This document shows, piece after piece, positions 51,855-60,996 of a stretch of DNA of 64,000 nt. The notes under the pieces are model-generated. The model was not told the DNA's origin, ran no database searches, and worked only from the letters and a program-made list of their open reading frames with translations. Numbering within the stretch: the stretch's first letter is position 1; each line of letters opens with the position of its first letter. Position numbers and translations under genes: made by a program. The stretch lies in assembly GCF_023272795.1 (NCBI RefSeq), contig NZ_CP096829.1:744001-808000 (forward strand). Reading direction: 5' to 3'. The DNA is from Flavobacterium humidisoli. GTDB lineage: Bacteria > Bacteroidota > Bacteroidia > Flavobacteriales > Flavobacteriaceae.

Positions 51855-52154
51855 TTTATCCTTTTCTTAAACGAGGTGCGAAAGTAGTAAATTTAAGTCA
51901 GAAGTAGAATATCTAAAGCCAAAAGTTGGCACTTTTAAGGCAATTTTTAAGACTCAAAAAGAAATCATTATCAAAAAAAGAAATTACGAGCGCTTTTTTT
52001 CAAAAATTCTTAATTCAAATACACTTTTTTAAAAGATTAACAGCATTGCACTTTAGAGTTATGAAATTTTGTTAAATTTTAACATAATGAAATCTATTAT
52101 TAGGAATTGTAAGATTAATAATTGTAGTTTTATGCCCAACTTTAAAAAATGTGT
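51855..52154. other. Intergenic region ileS / T9SS cargo gene
   Basis: 300 bp, AT-rich. TACTTTCG (minus, near 51885) may be the ileS -7 box and TAGTTTTA (plus, 52125-52132) that of the cargo gene. No small gene or repeat is seen. Confidence 0.5.
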
Positions 52155-52949
52155 ATGAGAACAAAATTACTTATCCTATGCTTACTTACAGTAAGTTTTG
52201 CAAAAAGCCAGAATCTTCTACAAAACGGTAGTTTTGAGAATTTTACTGATACAACTCCTAATTCATGGTTTTTTTTAACAGGAGCGACCTCACAACAAAG
52301 TACAATATTTAGCGACGGAATTTCAAGTCTTGATGTTTCGCCTGTAGGATTTTTTCCTGTTCAATTACCTAATGCTATTTTCTCTCAGGATTTCACAGTA
52401 AGTGATTTAGAAACTTACACTTTAAAATTTGATTATTTCATTCCTGGCACCAGTTTGACTAATTACATTAGTAGCCTAACATTTGAAATTTCCAAAAATG
52501 GCAATGAGGCAATTTTCGCTCCACCACCAACTCCTACAAATGCTATTACTTATGGCACTTGGAAAACGGTAACTTATGATTTTAAAATAGCAATGTTCAA
52601 TTCTGGATACACTTCCGCAAGTCTTAAACTAAACTATGTTGTAAGTATCGACCAAGATTTGGCAGATCACCACATATACTTTGATAATGTAAGCATCGTT
52701 AAAAAATCTACTTTAGGAACTGTTGATTTTGACAAAAAAGCCAACCCGATAGCATCTATGTCTAAAGAAGAAATAAGATTAAACAGCGATTTTAAAAATT
52801 CTTCTTATGTAATTTATTCTATTGATGGTAAAGCCGTAAAAAGAGTAAACAACAACTCTTCTGAAATCATCGGAATTTCTGGATTACCAAACGGAGTTTA
52901 TTTATTAAAATTAAACGACTTAGGCACTTCAGTTAAGTTCATCAAATAA
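52155..52949 (+). CDS. Secreted T9SS cargo protein with type A sorting domain
   Basis: 264 aa from ATG 52155 (MRTKLLILCLLTVSFAKSQ); an ATG two codons earlier is possible. After the signal peptide a beta-sandwich of carbohydrate-binding type begins NLLQNGSFENFTDTTPNSWF. The last about 70 residues form a type A CTD (IYSIDGKAVKRV, GLPNGVYLLKLND, VKFIK) for type IX secretion. The cargo's role is unknown. Terminator at 52971. Confidence 0.85.
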   Translation: MRTKLLILCLLTVSFAKSQNLLQNGSFENFTDTTPNSWFFLTGATSQQSTIFSDGISSLDVSPVGFFPVQLPNAIFSQDFTVSDLETYTLKFDYFIPGTSLTNYISSLTFEISKNGNEAIFAPPPTPTNAITYGTWKTVTYDFKIAMFNSGYTSASLKLNYVVSIDQDLADHHIYFDNVSIVKKSTLGTVDFDKKANPIASMSKEEIRLNSDFKNSSYVIYSIDGKAVKRVNNNSSEIIGISGLPNGVYLLKLNDLGTSVKFIK

Positions 52950-52970
52950 TAAGGTTAAGCAACCTCAAAC

Positions 52971-53004
52971 AAAAAAAGGATCGAGTTAAACTTGATCCTT
53001 TTTT
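52971..53004. terminator. Bidirectional terminator after the T9SS cargo gene
   Basis: AAAAAAAGGATC pairs with GATCCTTTTTT over an AGTT/AACT stem; usable by recO as well. Confidence 0.85.
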
Positions 53005-53031
53005 GTTTATATAATTAAAGAAAATATATTC

Positions 53032-53745
53032 TTAAGAAAAAACCTCTTTTAAAATCTCCAAAGATTTCGGCCTTTTAAAACCTTCCAAATGCAGACTGTA
53101 ATAATCAATTAGAATTTTAAGAAGAATCTGTCTTTCTAAAACATGAAAGACTTTTTGATCGTTATCGAATTTTAATTCCAATAGTTTCTTAAACAGATTG
53201 GTCTCGTGCTCTGAAAGCACATTTCCTTTTTGAAAAAGTGTAAAAACGCCTTCATTCATTTCAAAAAAAGGCAAATCAATTTCAGAGATATCAGGATAGA
53301 AACCAAGATATTTTGTGATTTCTAAAAGCAGAATCAAATGAAAATTAGAAATTTCATCATGATGGTCCAGCCAAGTTAGCGCCGTTTCTAAAAAAAGAAA
53401 TAGCTGCTCGTTTTTTTCTTCTTCTTGAATGGAATAATGAAGCATTTCGGACAAGAACATTACCATAGTACTTTTCACAATATCAGTATGAATAGTCTGA
53501 AACGGAACAGCACTTTTTATTTCTTTAAAATTCTCTAAAGTTCCTTTATTCTTATGAACAGCTTCAATTTCTAAAATCGAAAAAGGCTGAAAATAAGCAA
53601 TTTTCTGACTTGCCTTTCTGCTTGAAAAAGCATCGCGCACAAAATAAGATTTCAGTCCGCTTGAAAGTGTAAAACATTTTACAATCAAGCTTTTCTCCTG
53701 AAATTTTAAAGATGAAATTACTATGGCTTTTGTTTTGACGAGCAC
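53032..53745 (-). CDS. recO: DNA repair protein RecO
   Basis: 237 aa. N-terminal OB fold (TKAIVISSLKFQEKSLIVKCFT) and a helical C-terminal domain without the Zn-binding Cys set often found in other phyla. Loads RecA with RecR in the RecFOR path. A CAAGTTTCAGGTTTCAGG repeat lies in the spacer upstream. Confidence 0.88.
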   Translation of the reverse strand: MLVKTKAIVISSLKFQEKSLIVKCFTLSSGLKSYFVRDAFSSRKASQKIAYFQPFSILEIEAVHKNKGTLENFKEIKSAVPFQTIHTDIVKSTMVMFLSEMLHYSIQEEEKNEQLFLFLETALTWLDHHDEISNFHLILLLEITKYLGFYPDISEIDLPFFEMNEGVFTLFQKGNVLSEHETNLFKKLLELKFDNDQKVFHVLERQILLKILIDYYSLHLEGFKRPKSLEILKEVFS

Positions 53746-53839
53746 AAATTTTTGTTTTTTTGTTTCAAGTTTCAGGTTTCAGGTTTAGCAAATGACGATA
53801 AGCTGAAGACTAAAAAAGACTGAACACTCAACACTGATC

Positions 53840-56125
53840 TTATCGTATAATCATTACTTTCTTAACTTTAGTTTCTCCTCCATCTTCTGCAGAGATAAAA
53901 ACCATGTAAACACCAGATGCTACTTTATATTTGCCAAAAGCAGTGGTGTCCCATTCGATTGTTCCTCCAGAAGAGGTAACTTCGTAAACTAAATTCCCTT
54001 CTATATCTGTTATTTTTACATTTGCCTTATCAATTAATCCGGCCACTTTAACTGTTCCCGAATAAGTTGGACGCACTGGATTTGGATAAACATACACATT
54101 GCTTAAATCGTCATTTGCCCCTGTTGCAATTCCACCAAACGAAACCAATCCTTTGTCGGTTGCAATAAAGACCTCTCCCGTTTTAGCATTTATCTTAACA
54201 TCATTAATATAATTACTTGGCAATGGCGAATTGTTTATTGTAAAATGATATTTTGTCTCCTGACCATTTGGCGAAACCATAAATATTCCAGAATCTGCCG
54301 TTCCAATCCATTTATTATTGGCGCCGTCTACTGCTATCGAAGTTACAAACTGTTCATATAATAGCTCTTGAGCCAAATCGTCTTCGGTTATAATAATCGA
54401 ATTTGCTTTTAACTGACTATCTGTTTGAAAACTAGAAATATTAGAGAGAACTCTCAAACCTTTTGTTGTTCCTATCCAAAGCTGATTTTTTGCATCTAAA
54501 GCTATTGCTCTAACATCGGCAATGGGCAGATTTCCAGCATCGGTTCCAAAAGTCATTTTTTTAAAGGTATTTGTAGCTTCATTAAACCCTACAACTCCAT
54601 TTTTATAAGTTCCAATCCATTTTACATTATTGCGATCTACCACTATACTTGAATAATTATCTTCCCCCACATCGTCTGATATAGAAGTCATCGAATAACT
54701 ACCCCATTGCCCATTTGTTTTTAAAACTTTCAATCCATTATTGATTCGGCTGTTGGTCACCCAAAGATTTCCAGATTTATCAAAAGCCGTTGCATTGATT
54801 CGGACATCTACATAATCTGGCGAAGCTGTTTTAAGTGATTCTAAACCACTATTCTCTTCGTTATATAAATGAGTTGGAATATCGCTTTCAATTTTCAATA
54901 ATCCAGAGAAAAAAGAACTCGCATAAACCTGTTTTTCGTTATTAGGATTTATATAGATTCTCGTTATTGATTTTGCATCATAAACATCAGAATATGGAAG
55001 ATTTAACCATCCTGAAGCATTAAATCGACTAATCCCGTAGCTATCCAAAGGGTATGGATTATAAACAGCATCATAATCTCCATAAACTGCCCACAAAACA
55101 TTTGAACCAGCATCTATAGAAAAAATATCATTACGCACTGGACCGCTAGGTGTACTGTTTTCGAAAGCTGTGGCATTATTTAAAGTAGAGGTAAACAATC
55201 CTTTTTCTTTTGTTCCAATAAAAATCTGATTTCCAACTGCAGTTGCACAACTAAAATTCAGGGTATTATCTAAAACTTGAGAATTTGCAATTTGTCGACT
55301 CAACACCATTTGATTATTATAAACATATACGGTATTGGCAGTTGTGACAAATAAATTATGATTTTTCGCTCGTGTATCAACAGCTGCTTGAGGCAATTGT
55401 AAAAAGCCCACAAAAGTATTGGAGTTAAACCTATGAATATACCCCGCACTATTTATTGCAATAAGTTCTGAATCCAAAGCCTCTACACTTGACCAATCTC
55501 CACCATTTACTATTGACCATTGGCTATAATCTACAAGATTAGCATTTGTAATGTCTGCTTTTCTCATACCGCTTGATGTTGCTGCAAAAATAAATCCGTT
55601 AAACATTGTGGTTTGCTTTACGCTTATTTCTGCTCCATTATCGCCAATAAAATACGTGTCGCCAAATTGAGACGTTTTAAGATTAAATTGAACAATTCCA
55701 AAATTGCAAGAGACATATATCAATCCATTATTTTCCATAAAATGATTGATCTTTTTAGTATTTGCTGGCAATTGCTTATTAATTATATCCACAACCTTTA
55801 GAATACTCCCGTCGACTTCATTAATCAATATCATCAAACCATTTTCATAACCGATAATTGTTTTTTTTGATGCTTCGCTGTAATAAACTGCCGAAATGGT
55901 CTGGCCCGAAAGTCCGTCAACGGTAGTTGTTGTTTTAAGGACATTTGTTGCTGAATTTTTTGAAAATAATGCATTTTCGGAGGCCGCAAAAACAGTTGTT
56001 GCAGATTCTGAAATGTCTTTTATTTCATTAAATGAAAAATATCCCTGCCAAGACAATTTGCTCTGCGCTCCGCAAAACTGAATTAGAAGTAAAAACAAAC
56101 CGCAGAAAAATACTTTTTTCATCAT
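53840..56125 (-). CDS. porZ: PorZ-like beta-propeller protein of the type IX secretion system
   Basis: 761 aa from ATG 56125; the longer frame to 56146 begins within the promoter box. Signal peptide (MMKKVFFCGLFLLLIQFCGAQ), two seven-bladed-type propeller regions of repeated WIGTxxxG motifs (WIGTYKNGV, WIGTTKGLRV, WIGTADSGIF), and a C-terminal sorting domain (YVYPNPVRPTYSGTVKV ... GVYMVFI). P. gingivalis PorZ links the secretion machine to A-LPS delivery. In flavobacteria it is often next to recO, as here. Confidence 0.85.
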   Translation of the reverse strand: MMKKVFFCGLFLLLIQFCGAQSKLSWQGYFSFNEIKDISESATTVFAASENALFSKNSATNVLKTTTTVDGLSGQTISAVYYSEASKKTIIGYENGLMILINEVDGSILKVVDIINKQLPANTKKINHFMENNGLIYVSCNFGIVQFNLKTSQFGDTYFIGDNGAEISVKQTTMFNGFIFAATSSGMRKADITNANLVDYSQWSIVNGGDWSSVEALDSELIAINSAGYIHRFNSNTFVGFLQLPQAAVDTRAKNHNLFVTTANTVYVYNNQMVLSRQIANSQVLDNTLNFSCATAVGNQIFIGTKEKGLFTSTLNNATAFENSTPSGPVRNDIFSIDAGSNVLWAVYGDYDAVYNPYPLDSYGISRFNASGWLNLPYSDVYDAKSITRIYINPNNEKQVYASSFFSGLLKIESDIPTHLYNEENSGLESLKTASPDYVDVRINATAFDKSGNLWVTNSRINNGLKVLKTNGQWGSYSMTSISDDVGEDNYSSIVVDRNNVKWIGTYKNGVVGFNEATNTFKKMTFGTDAGNLPIADVRAIALDAKNQLWIGTTKGLRVLSNISSFQTDSQLKANSIIITEDDLAQELLYEQFVTSIAVDGANNKWIGTADSGIFMVSPNGQETKYHFTINNSPLPSNYINDVKINAKTGEVFIATDKGLVSFGGIATGANDDLSNVYVYPNPVRPTYSGTVKVAGLIDKANVKITDIEGNLVYEVTSSGGTIEWDTTAFGKYKVASGVYMVFISAEDGGETKVKKVMIIR

Positions 56126-56143
56126 ATAATGTATTCGAATAGA

Positions 56144-56151
56144 CAAATATA
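56144..56151 (-). promoter_or_regulatory. -7 promoter box of porZ
   Basis: TATATTTG on the minus strand, exact TAnnTTTG, 18 nt upstream of the ATG at 56125. Confidence 0.6.
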
Positions 56152-56187
56152 ATACAAACGGGATTTTATTTAATTTTTAGCACAAAT

Positions 56188-56224
56188 AAAATACCCCCGA
56201 TATCCTATTAAGATAACGAGGGTA
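56188..56224 (-). terminator. Terminator after gdhA
   Basis: TACCCTCGTTATC pairs imperfectly with GATATCGGGGGTA on the minus strand, followed by T-rich sequence. Confidence 0.65.
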
Positions 56225-56247
56225 ATTCTAATTATTGCAATTAATTC

Positions 56248-57591
56248 TTAAACCACACCTTGTGCAAGCATAGCATCGGCAACTTTTACAAATCCGGCAA
56301 TATTAGCTCCTTTTACATAGTTAACATATCCATCTTCTTCTGCACCGTATTTTTTACACTGGTTATGAATTCCGATCATGATTTCTTTCAATCTCAAGTC
56401 TACCTCTTCACTAGTCCAGTTTAAACGAATTGAGTTCTGAGTCATTTCTAATCCTGAAGCAGCAACACCTCCAGCATTTGCAGCTTTTCCTGGCGCGAAT
56501 AACACTTTACTATCTAGGAAAAGTTTAATAGCATCTAAAGTAGAAGGCATATTGGCAGCTTCTGTAACACATAAAACGCCATTATCTATCAATTTCTTAG
56601 CATCATCACCATTTAATTCATTTTGAGTAGCACATGGAATAGCAATATCTACTTTTACTTCCCAAGGGCTTTTTCCTTTGTGGAAAATAGCATTTGGATA
56701 TTTCTCTAGATATCTCTCTGCTCTATTATCTCCAGTAGCTCTCATTTCAACCATATGTTCGATTTTTTCTCCAGAGATACCTTCTTCATCATAAATATAA
56801 CCATCAGGTCCAGAAATAGTAACTACTTTACCTCCTAGTTCATTTACTTTTAAAGCAACACCCCAAGCCACATTTCCGAATCCAGAAATAGCAACTCTTT
56901 TTCCTTTAATTTCATGACCAATTGTGCGAAGCATTTGATCTGTAAAATAAACTACTCCGTATCCTGTAGCTTCTGGTCTGATTAATGAACCTCCATAAGC
57001 CAAACCTTTTCCAGTTAAAACTCCTGTAAATTCATTTCTAATTCTTTTATATTGACCAAATAAGTAACCGATTTCACGTGCACCAACACCAATATCCCCA
57101 GCTGGAACGTCAAGATCTGGACCAATATGGCGACATAATTCTGTCATGAATGACTGGCAGAAACGCATAATTTCAGCATCAGATTTTCCTTCTGGGTCAA
57201 AATCAGAACCTCCTTTTCCACCTCCCATCGGAAGTGTTGTCAAACTGTTTTTAAATACTTGTTCAAATGCCAAGAATTTTAAAACTGATAAGTTTACTGA
57301 GTGATGAAATCTAATTCCTCCTTTGTAAGGTCCAATTGCAGAATTCATTTGAATTCTGAAACCTCTATTTACAATAATTTCGCCTTTATCATCTACCCAC
57401 GGAACTCTAAATATTATTGATCTTTCTGGTTCAGCGATTCTTAAAAGGATATTCTTTCCGTCATATTTTTTACGCTCAGATATAAACGGAATTACAGTTT
57501 CTGCGAATTCTCTAACTGCTTGAAGAAATTCTGGCTCGTTTGGATTTTTTGACTCAACAAGAGCCATAAATTCATTTATTTTTTGTTCCAT
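56248..57591 (-). CDS. gdhA: NADP-type glutamate dehydrogenase
   Basis: 447 aa hexameric class. Substrate-binding region NSAIGPYKGGIRFHHSV, the catalytic stretch PMGGGKGGSDFDPEGKSDAE, DVPAGDIGVGAREIGY and the nucleotide-binding GFGNVAWGVA are all present. Assimilates ammonium on 2-oxoglutarate. A 12-bp palindrome lies in the leader. Confidence 0.94.
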   Translation of the reverse strand: MEQKINEFMALVESKNPNEPEFLQAVREFAETVIPFISERKKYDGKNILLRIAEPERSIIFRVPWVDDKGEIIVNRGFRIQMNSAIGPYKGGIRFHHSVNLSVLKFLAFEQVFKNSLTTLPMGGGKGGSDFDPEGKSDAEIMRFCQSFMTELCRHIGPDLDVPAGDIGVGAREIGYLFGQYKRIRNEFTGVLTGKGLAYGGSLIRPEATGYGVVYFTDQMLRTIGHEIKGKRVAISGFGNVAWGVALKVNELGGKVVTISGPDGYIYDEEGISGEKIEHMVEMRATGDNRAERYLEKYPNAIFHKGKSPWEVKVDIAIPCATQNELNGDDAKKLIDNGVLCVTEAANMPSTLDAIKLFLDSKVLFAPGKAANAGGVAASGLEMTQNSIRLNWTSEEVDLRLKEIMIGIHNQCKKYGAEEDGYVNYVKGANIAGFVKVADAMLAQGVV

Positions 57592-57661
57592 CTTTAAAAT
57601 AAATTTTCAGATAATTTAGATTTAATTTTTACTCTTATAAAAAATAAGAAACTACGTTTAA

Positions 57662-57673
57662 GAAAACGTTTTC
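57662..57673. promoter_or_regulatory. Palindrome in the gdhA leader (operator candidate)
   Basis: GAAAACGTTTTC, a perfect 12-bp palindrome with a central CG, sits just downstream of the gdhA -7 box. LacI-type repressors use such centres. Confidence 0.4.
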
Positions 57674-57684
57674 GTTTTAACGGA

Positions 57685-57692
57685 CAAAGATA
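57685..57692 (-). promoter_or_regulatory. -7 promoter box of gdhA
   Basis: TATCTTTG on the minus strand, exact TAnnTTTG, 93 nt upstream of the ATG, leaving a leader of about 85 nt. Confidence 0.5.
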
Positions 57693-57864
57693 TATCAAAT
57701 AATGATTCGATGTTACATTTTTCACTTTTTTGAAGCGATTTGTGTTTTTTTCAAACATTAGAAAAAAACGCATTTTACATGTAGGTGTTTACATGCAAAA
57801 CACCTTTTAAAAATTAGTAAATTAAGTATTTTGCTAGTTATTTTTCAATACAGTAATTTAATAT

Positions 57865-57894
57865 TTTGAATCGATTATGTTTTTTATATATTTG
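57865..57894 (+). promoter_or_regulatory. Promoter of the OM protein gene
   Basis: TTTG (57865-57868), 18 nt, TATATTTG (57887-57894): full consensus. The ATG is 24 nt downstream. Confidence 0.7.
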
Positions 57895-57918
57895 CCGAGA
57901 TTTGTAAGCCCCTAAAAA

Positions 57919-58710
57919 ATGCCTAAGCACCTATTTATCACATTATTTGCCTTATTGGGCATCTCAACTGCTGTATCAGCACAAGGATTAGCCCAAGAGA
58001 TCGGAATCTATGCAGGACCAGTAACTTTACAGTCCGATTTTGGAGAAAGAAACAACTTTGATAATAATGTCGGAAACACAGGTTTTGGCATTGGAATCAT
58101 GCACTTTATAAACTTTTCTGCCAATAACAATAGAGAAAACTATTTTACAGAACATTTTAAAGTAAGATCTGATCTGTCTTATAGCAAAACTACTTTAAAA
58201 CACCATGGCCAATGGGTTGATTACAAACCTAACGGAGTATTTGCAACACAACTAAGAAATATGCATGCAAGTTCTAGTATAGTAAGCTTGGGAGCACAGA
58301 TGGAATTTTCTCCTTTTATGAAAATCCACGATTTCGAAAATACAGTTGGTAGCTTCAGTCCGTATGGAGCTTTAGGGTTTCAGGTGAGCTACTATTCAGC
58401 AAAAGTTGGATCACATTTAGGAGACATTACACTTCCTGCTAATACTCCGGGGAAATACTTAACTCCATCTGACGGACGCGCACATGGATTTTCTACTGAA
58501 ACGGGTATAGCCTTAGCGGCAACAGCGACGGTAGGTGTACATTATAAACTGACTGAAATGAGTGATTTAATGTTTGAAACTCGTTTTCATATGTACAGCT
58601 CAGACTGGATTGACGGATTAAACCCAAATAAAGATATTTACAAAGAAAACAAATCTAACGATTGGCAGGTTTGGTTTAACTTTGGATACATCTACTATTT
58701 AGAATTCTAA
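57919..58710 (+). CDS. THC0290_0291-type outer-membrane beta-barrel protein
   Basis: 263 aa. Signal peptide (MPKHLFITLFALLGISTAVSAQ). The mature chain alternates aromatic and Gly residues (VGNTGFGIGIMHFINFSA, YGALGFQVSYYSAK, GIALAATATVGVHYKL) and ends with a strand bearing terminal Phe (FNFGYIYYLEF), as in OM barrels. It resembles a flavobacterial family of unknown role. Strong promoter; probably abundant. Confidence 0.8.
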   Translation: MPKHLFITLFALLGISTAVSAQGLAQEIGIYAGPVTLQSDFGERNNFDNNVGNTGFGIGIMHFINFSANNNRENYFTEHFKVRSDLSYSKTTLKHHGQWVDYKPNGVFATQLRNMHASSSIVSLGAQMEFSPFMKIHDFENTVGSFSPYGALGFQVSYYSAKVGSHLGDITLPANTPGKYLTPSDGRAHGFSTETGIALAATATVGVHYKLTEMSDLMFETRFHMYSSDWIDGLNPNKDIYKENKSNDWQVWFNFGYIYYLEF

Positions 58711-58733
58711 AAAAATTTAAATCTCAAAATATA

Positions 58734-58865
58734 AAATCCCAAATTCCAAAGCTATTAAATGGAATTTGGGATTTTTTCATTAGACATTTTATCGTCTTCT
58801 TCTTTAAGAAATTTTAAAATAAGAAATCCCAAACTGCCAAAATAAAAATTGGAATTTGGGATTTT
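58734..58865. repeat. Two AAATCCCAAATTCCA hairpins
   Basis: Hairpin 1 (58734-58776): AAATCCCAAATTCCA with its complement and a T-run, probably the OM gene's terminator. Hairpin 2 (58823-58865): AAATCCCAAACTGCCA with GGAATTTGGGATTT. The same motif is seen at 45840-45905 and 25190-25215. Confidence 0.65.
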
Positions 58866-58881
58866 CTTATTGTAATTTATA

Positions 58882-60024
58882 TTAAGCTAAAGCTTGCTCT
58901 AAATCGGCAATTAAATCTTCTGCATCTTCGATACCAACACTCAATCGAACTAAATCATCAGTAATACCTACTTCTGCTCTTTTATCTGCAGGAATAGAAG
59001 CGTGAGTCATTAAAGCTGGGTGATTAGCCAATGATTCAACTCCACCAAGAGATTCTGCTAGAGTAAACACTTTCAATTTTTCTAAAAACGAGATAGAATC
59101 TTCTTTCTTCCCAGACTTAAAATCAAAAGAAACCATTCCTCCAAAAGCTTTCATTTGTTTCTTAGCAATTTCGTGAAACGGATGATTCTTTAAACCTGGA
59201 TAATAAACCGTTTTAATTTTAGGATGTTTGCTCAAATATTCAACCACTTTTTCTCCATTTTCACAATGTCTTTGAACTCTTAAAGCTAAAGTTTTGATTC
59301 CTCTTAAAACCAAGAAACTATCCATTGGTCCAAGAGTCGCTCCTGTTGCAAATTGCTGAAAATGCAATTGATCTCCAAGGGCTGCGTCTTTTACAATTAA
59401 TGCTCCAGCAATAACATCAGAATGCCCTCCTAAATATTTTGTTGCAGAGTGCATTACAATATCTGCTCCTAAATCTAAAGGTTTTTGCAAATAAGGTGTT
59501 GCAAAAGTATTGTCAACCGCTAGAAGGATTTTTTTCTCTTGAGTAATTTTTGCTATTTCTTGGATGTCTGCCAATTTCATCAACGGATTTGTTGGTGTTT
59601 CTACCCAAATTAACTTCGTGTTTTCGTTAATTAAACTTTTCAGTTTTTCGATATTTGTCATATCAACAAAATGAAATTTAATACCCGAATCTTTATACAC
59701 ACGCGAGAACATTCTGTACGTTCCGCCATATAAATCATCCATCGCAATGATTTCGTCTCCAGCTTTAAAAGATCTTAAAACACAGTCAGTCGCGGCAAGA
59801 CCAGACGAAAATGCCAATCCTCGAGTTCCGTTTTCAATACTAGCCAAAGCGTCTTCTAAAGCTGTACGTGTAGGGTTTGAAGCTCTACTATATTCGTAAT
59901 CTGCCAAAGGTTTCCCTGGACTTGTTTGTACAAATGTTGAAGTTTGATACACTGGCGGCATAACAGCGCCTGTGCTTGGATCATGATGCTGTCCTCCGTG
60001 AATAACTTTTGTATTGAATTTCAT
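58882..60024 (-). CDS. Cystathionine gamma-synthase/lyase-type PLP enzyme
   Basis: 380 aa Cys/Met-metabolism PLP family. Tyr/Arg phosphate site EYSRASNPTR, AIDDLYGGTYR-type stretch (AMDDLYGG), active-site lysine in MHSATKYLGGHSD, C-terminal SLGGVESLANHPALMTHAS. These fit MetB/cystathionine gamma-synthase or the beta/gamma-lyase MccB; the family cannot be split by eye. Synthesises or cleaves cystathionine. Confidence 0.88.
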   Translation of the reverse strand: MKFNTKVIHGGQHHDPSTGAVMPPVYQTSTFVQTSPGKPLADYEYSRASNPTRTALEDALASIENGTRGLAFSSGLAATDCVLRSFKAGDEIIAMDDLYGGTYRMFSRVYKDSGIKFHFVDMTNIEKLKSLINENTKLIWVETPTNPLMKLADIQEIAKITQEKKILLAVDNTFATPYLQKPLDLGADIVMHSATKYLGGHSDVIAGALIVKDAALGDQLHFQQFATGATLGPMDSFLVLRGIKTLALRVQRHCENGEKVVEYLSKHPKIKTVYYPGLKNHPFHEIAKKQMKAFGGMVSFDFKSGKKEDSISFLEKLKVFTLAESLGGVESLANHPALMTHASIPADKRAEVGITDDLVRLSVGIEDAEDLIADLEQALA

Positions 60025-60057
60025 ATAGTTATAAATTTTAAATCCTTAATTCTTTTA

Positions 60058-60065
60058 CAAATTTA
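60058..60065 (-). promoter_or_regulatory. -7 promoter box of the cystathionine gamma-synthase gene
   Basis: TAAATTTG on the minus strand, exact TAnnTTTG, 33 nt upstream of the ATG. Confidence 0.5.
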
Positions 60066-60098
60066 CCGCTTAATTTATTTTATCGCGACACAACTTCT

Positions 60099-60106
60099 TA
60101 CCTTTG
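60099..60106 (+). promoter_or_regulatory. -7 promoter box of the DUF3298-type lipoprotein gene
   Basis: TACCTTTG, exact TAnnTTTG, 22 nt upstream of the ATG at 60129. Confidence 0.6.
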
Positions 60107-60128
60107 TAGATAATTAACACTTTTTGAT

Positions 60129-60872
60129 ATGAAAAATTCATTATTTATACTCTTTTTGTGTTTGATTTTTACAAGTTGCAAAAAAGAGCTTTCATTTGAA
60201 AATGAAACGTTTGAAGAGAAATCTACTATACCATGCGCAAATGACTGCCCAAAAATCACCATAGAAGTTCCAATTGCTAAAAATGTTAAAGTAACATCAG
60301 ACAGCATTAATAAGAAAGTATTTGCCGTCATTAAAGAGATTGTATTTTTTGAAGACGATTCGGTAAAAGTTGATGGTTACAAATCATTAGCGAAATCTTT
60401 TATTGACTCCTATCAAGAAATGCATCAAAAGTTTCCGAACGATACTTTTGGCTGGGAAGCAAAAATTATTGGAAATGTCGAATTTGAATCTGACCAGATT
60501 TTAAACCTTAAAATTGACCATTATACTTTTACTGGCGGCGCTCACGGTTATCAAGGTTACCGCTCTTTATTATTCGATAAAAAAACAGGAAAAACCATTT
60601 TCAATAATCAGTTATTTAAAAACGAAAACGAGTTTAAAACATTCGCTGAAAAAACATTCAGATCAAAATATAAAATTCCAGAAAAAGCCAATATCAATGC
60701 CACAGGTTTAATGTTTGAAAACGACAAATTTCAACTGCCTCAAAACATTTTCTACACATCAGCAGGTTTGCTTTTATATTACAACTCATACGAAGCCGCT
60801 TCATATGCAGATGGTCCAAAAGAACTTCTATTTCCATACGAAGAAGTAAAAAAATATTTAAATTTTCAATAA
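60129..60872 (+). CDS. DUF4163/DUF3298-type lipoprotein
   Basis: 247 aa. Lipoprotein signal ILFLCLIFTSCKKE (Cys near 17). The C-terminal DUF3298 region has the FTGGAHGYQGYRSLLFD segment and ends GPKELLFPYEEVKKYL. Family of periplasmic or OM-anchored proteins (RsiV-like fold) of unknown function in Bacteroidota. Divergent from the PLP gene with separate promoters. Confidence 0.85.
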   Translation: MKNSLFILFLCLIFTSCKKELSFENETFEEKSTIPCANDCPKITIEVPIAKNVKVTSDSINKKVFAVIKEIVFFEDDSVKVDGYKSLAKSFIDSYQEMHQKFPNDTFGWEAKIIGNVEFESDQILNLKIDHYTFTGGAHGYQGYRSLLFDKKTGKTIFNNQLFKNENEFKTFAEKTFRSKYKIPEKANINATGLMFENDKFQLPQNIFYTSAGLLLYYNSYEAASYADGPKELLFPYEEVKKYLNFQ

Positions 60873-60917
60873 ATATTTAAGATTAAATAAATTCAGCATC
60901 TACACAATCTTTGTAGA

Positions 60918-60955
60918 TATGCTGGATGTAGACGCACTGCGGTTCGCCTCTACAG
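60918..60955 (+). repeat. GTAGACGCACTGCGGTTCGCC short repeat
   Basis: An imperfect palindromic block (TAGACGCACTGCGGTTCGCCTCTA) in the intergenic gap; resembles dispersed GACGCACTGC-type repeats that I recall from Flavobacterium. Low certainty. Confidence 0.35.
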
Positions 60956-60996
60956 AAAACCTTTGTCACTTTGTTTCTCTGAACCTCTGCACCTTT

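Larger units (their letters stand above)
57592..57918. other. Intergenic region gdhA / OM protein
   Basis: 327 bp with the divergent promoters at 57685-57692 (minus) and 57865-57894 (plus) and the palindrome GAAAACGTTTTC at 57662-57673. The rest is AT-rich with no recognisable gene. Confidence 0.6.
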
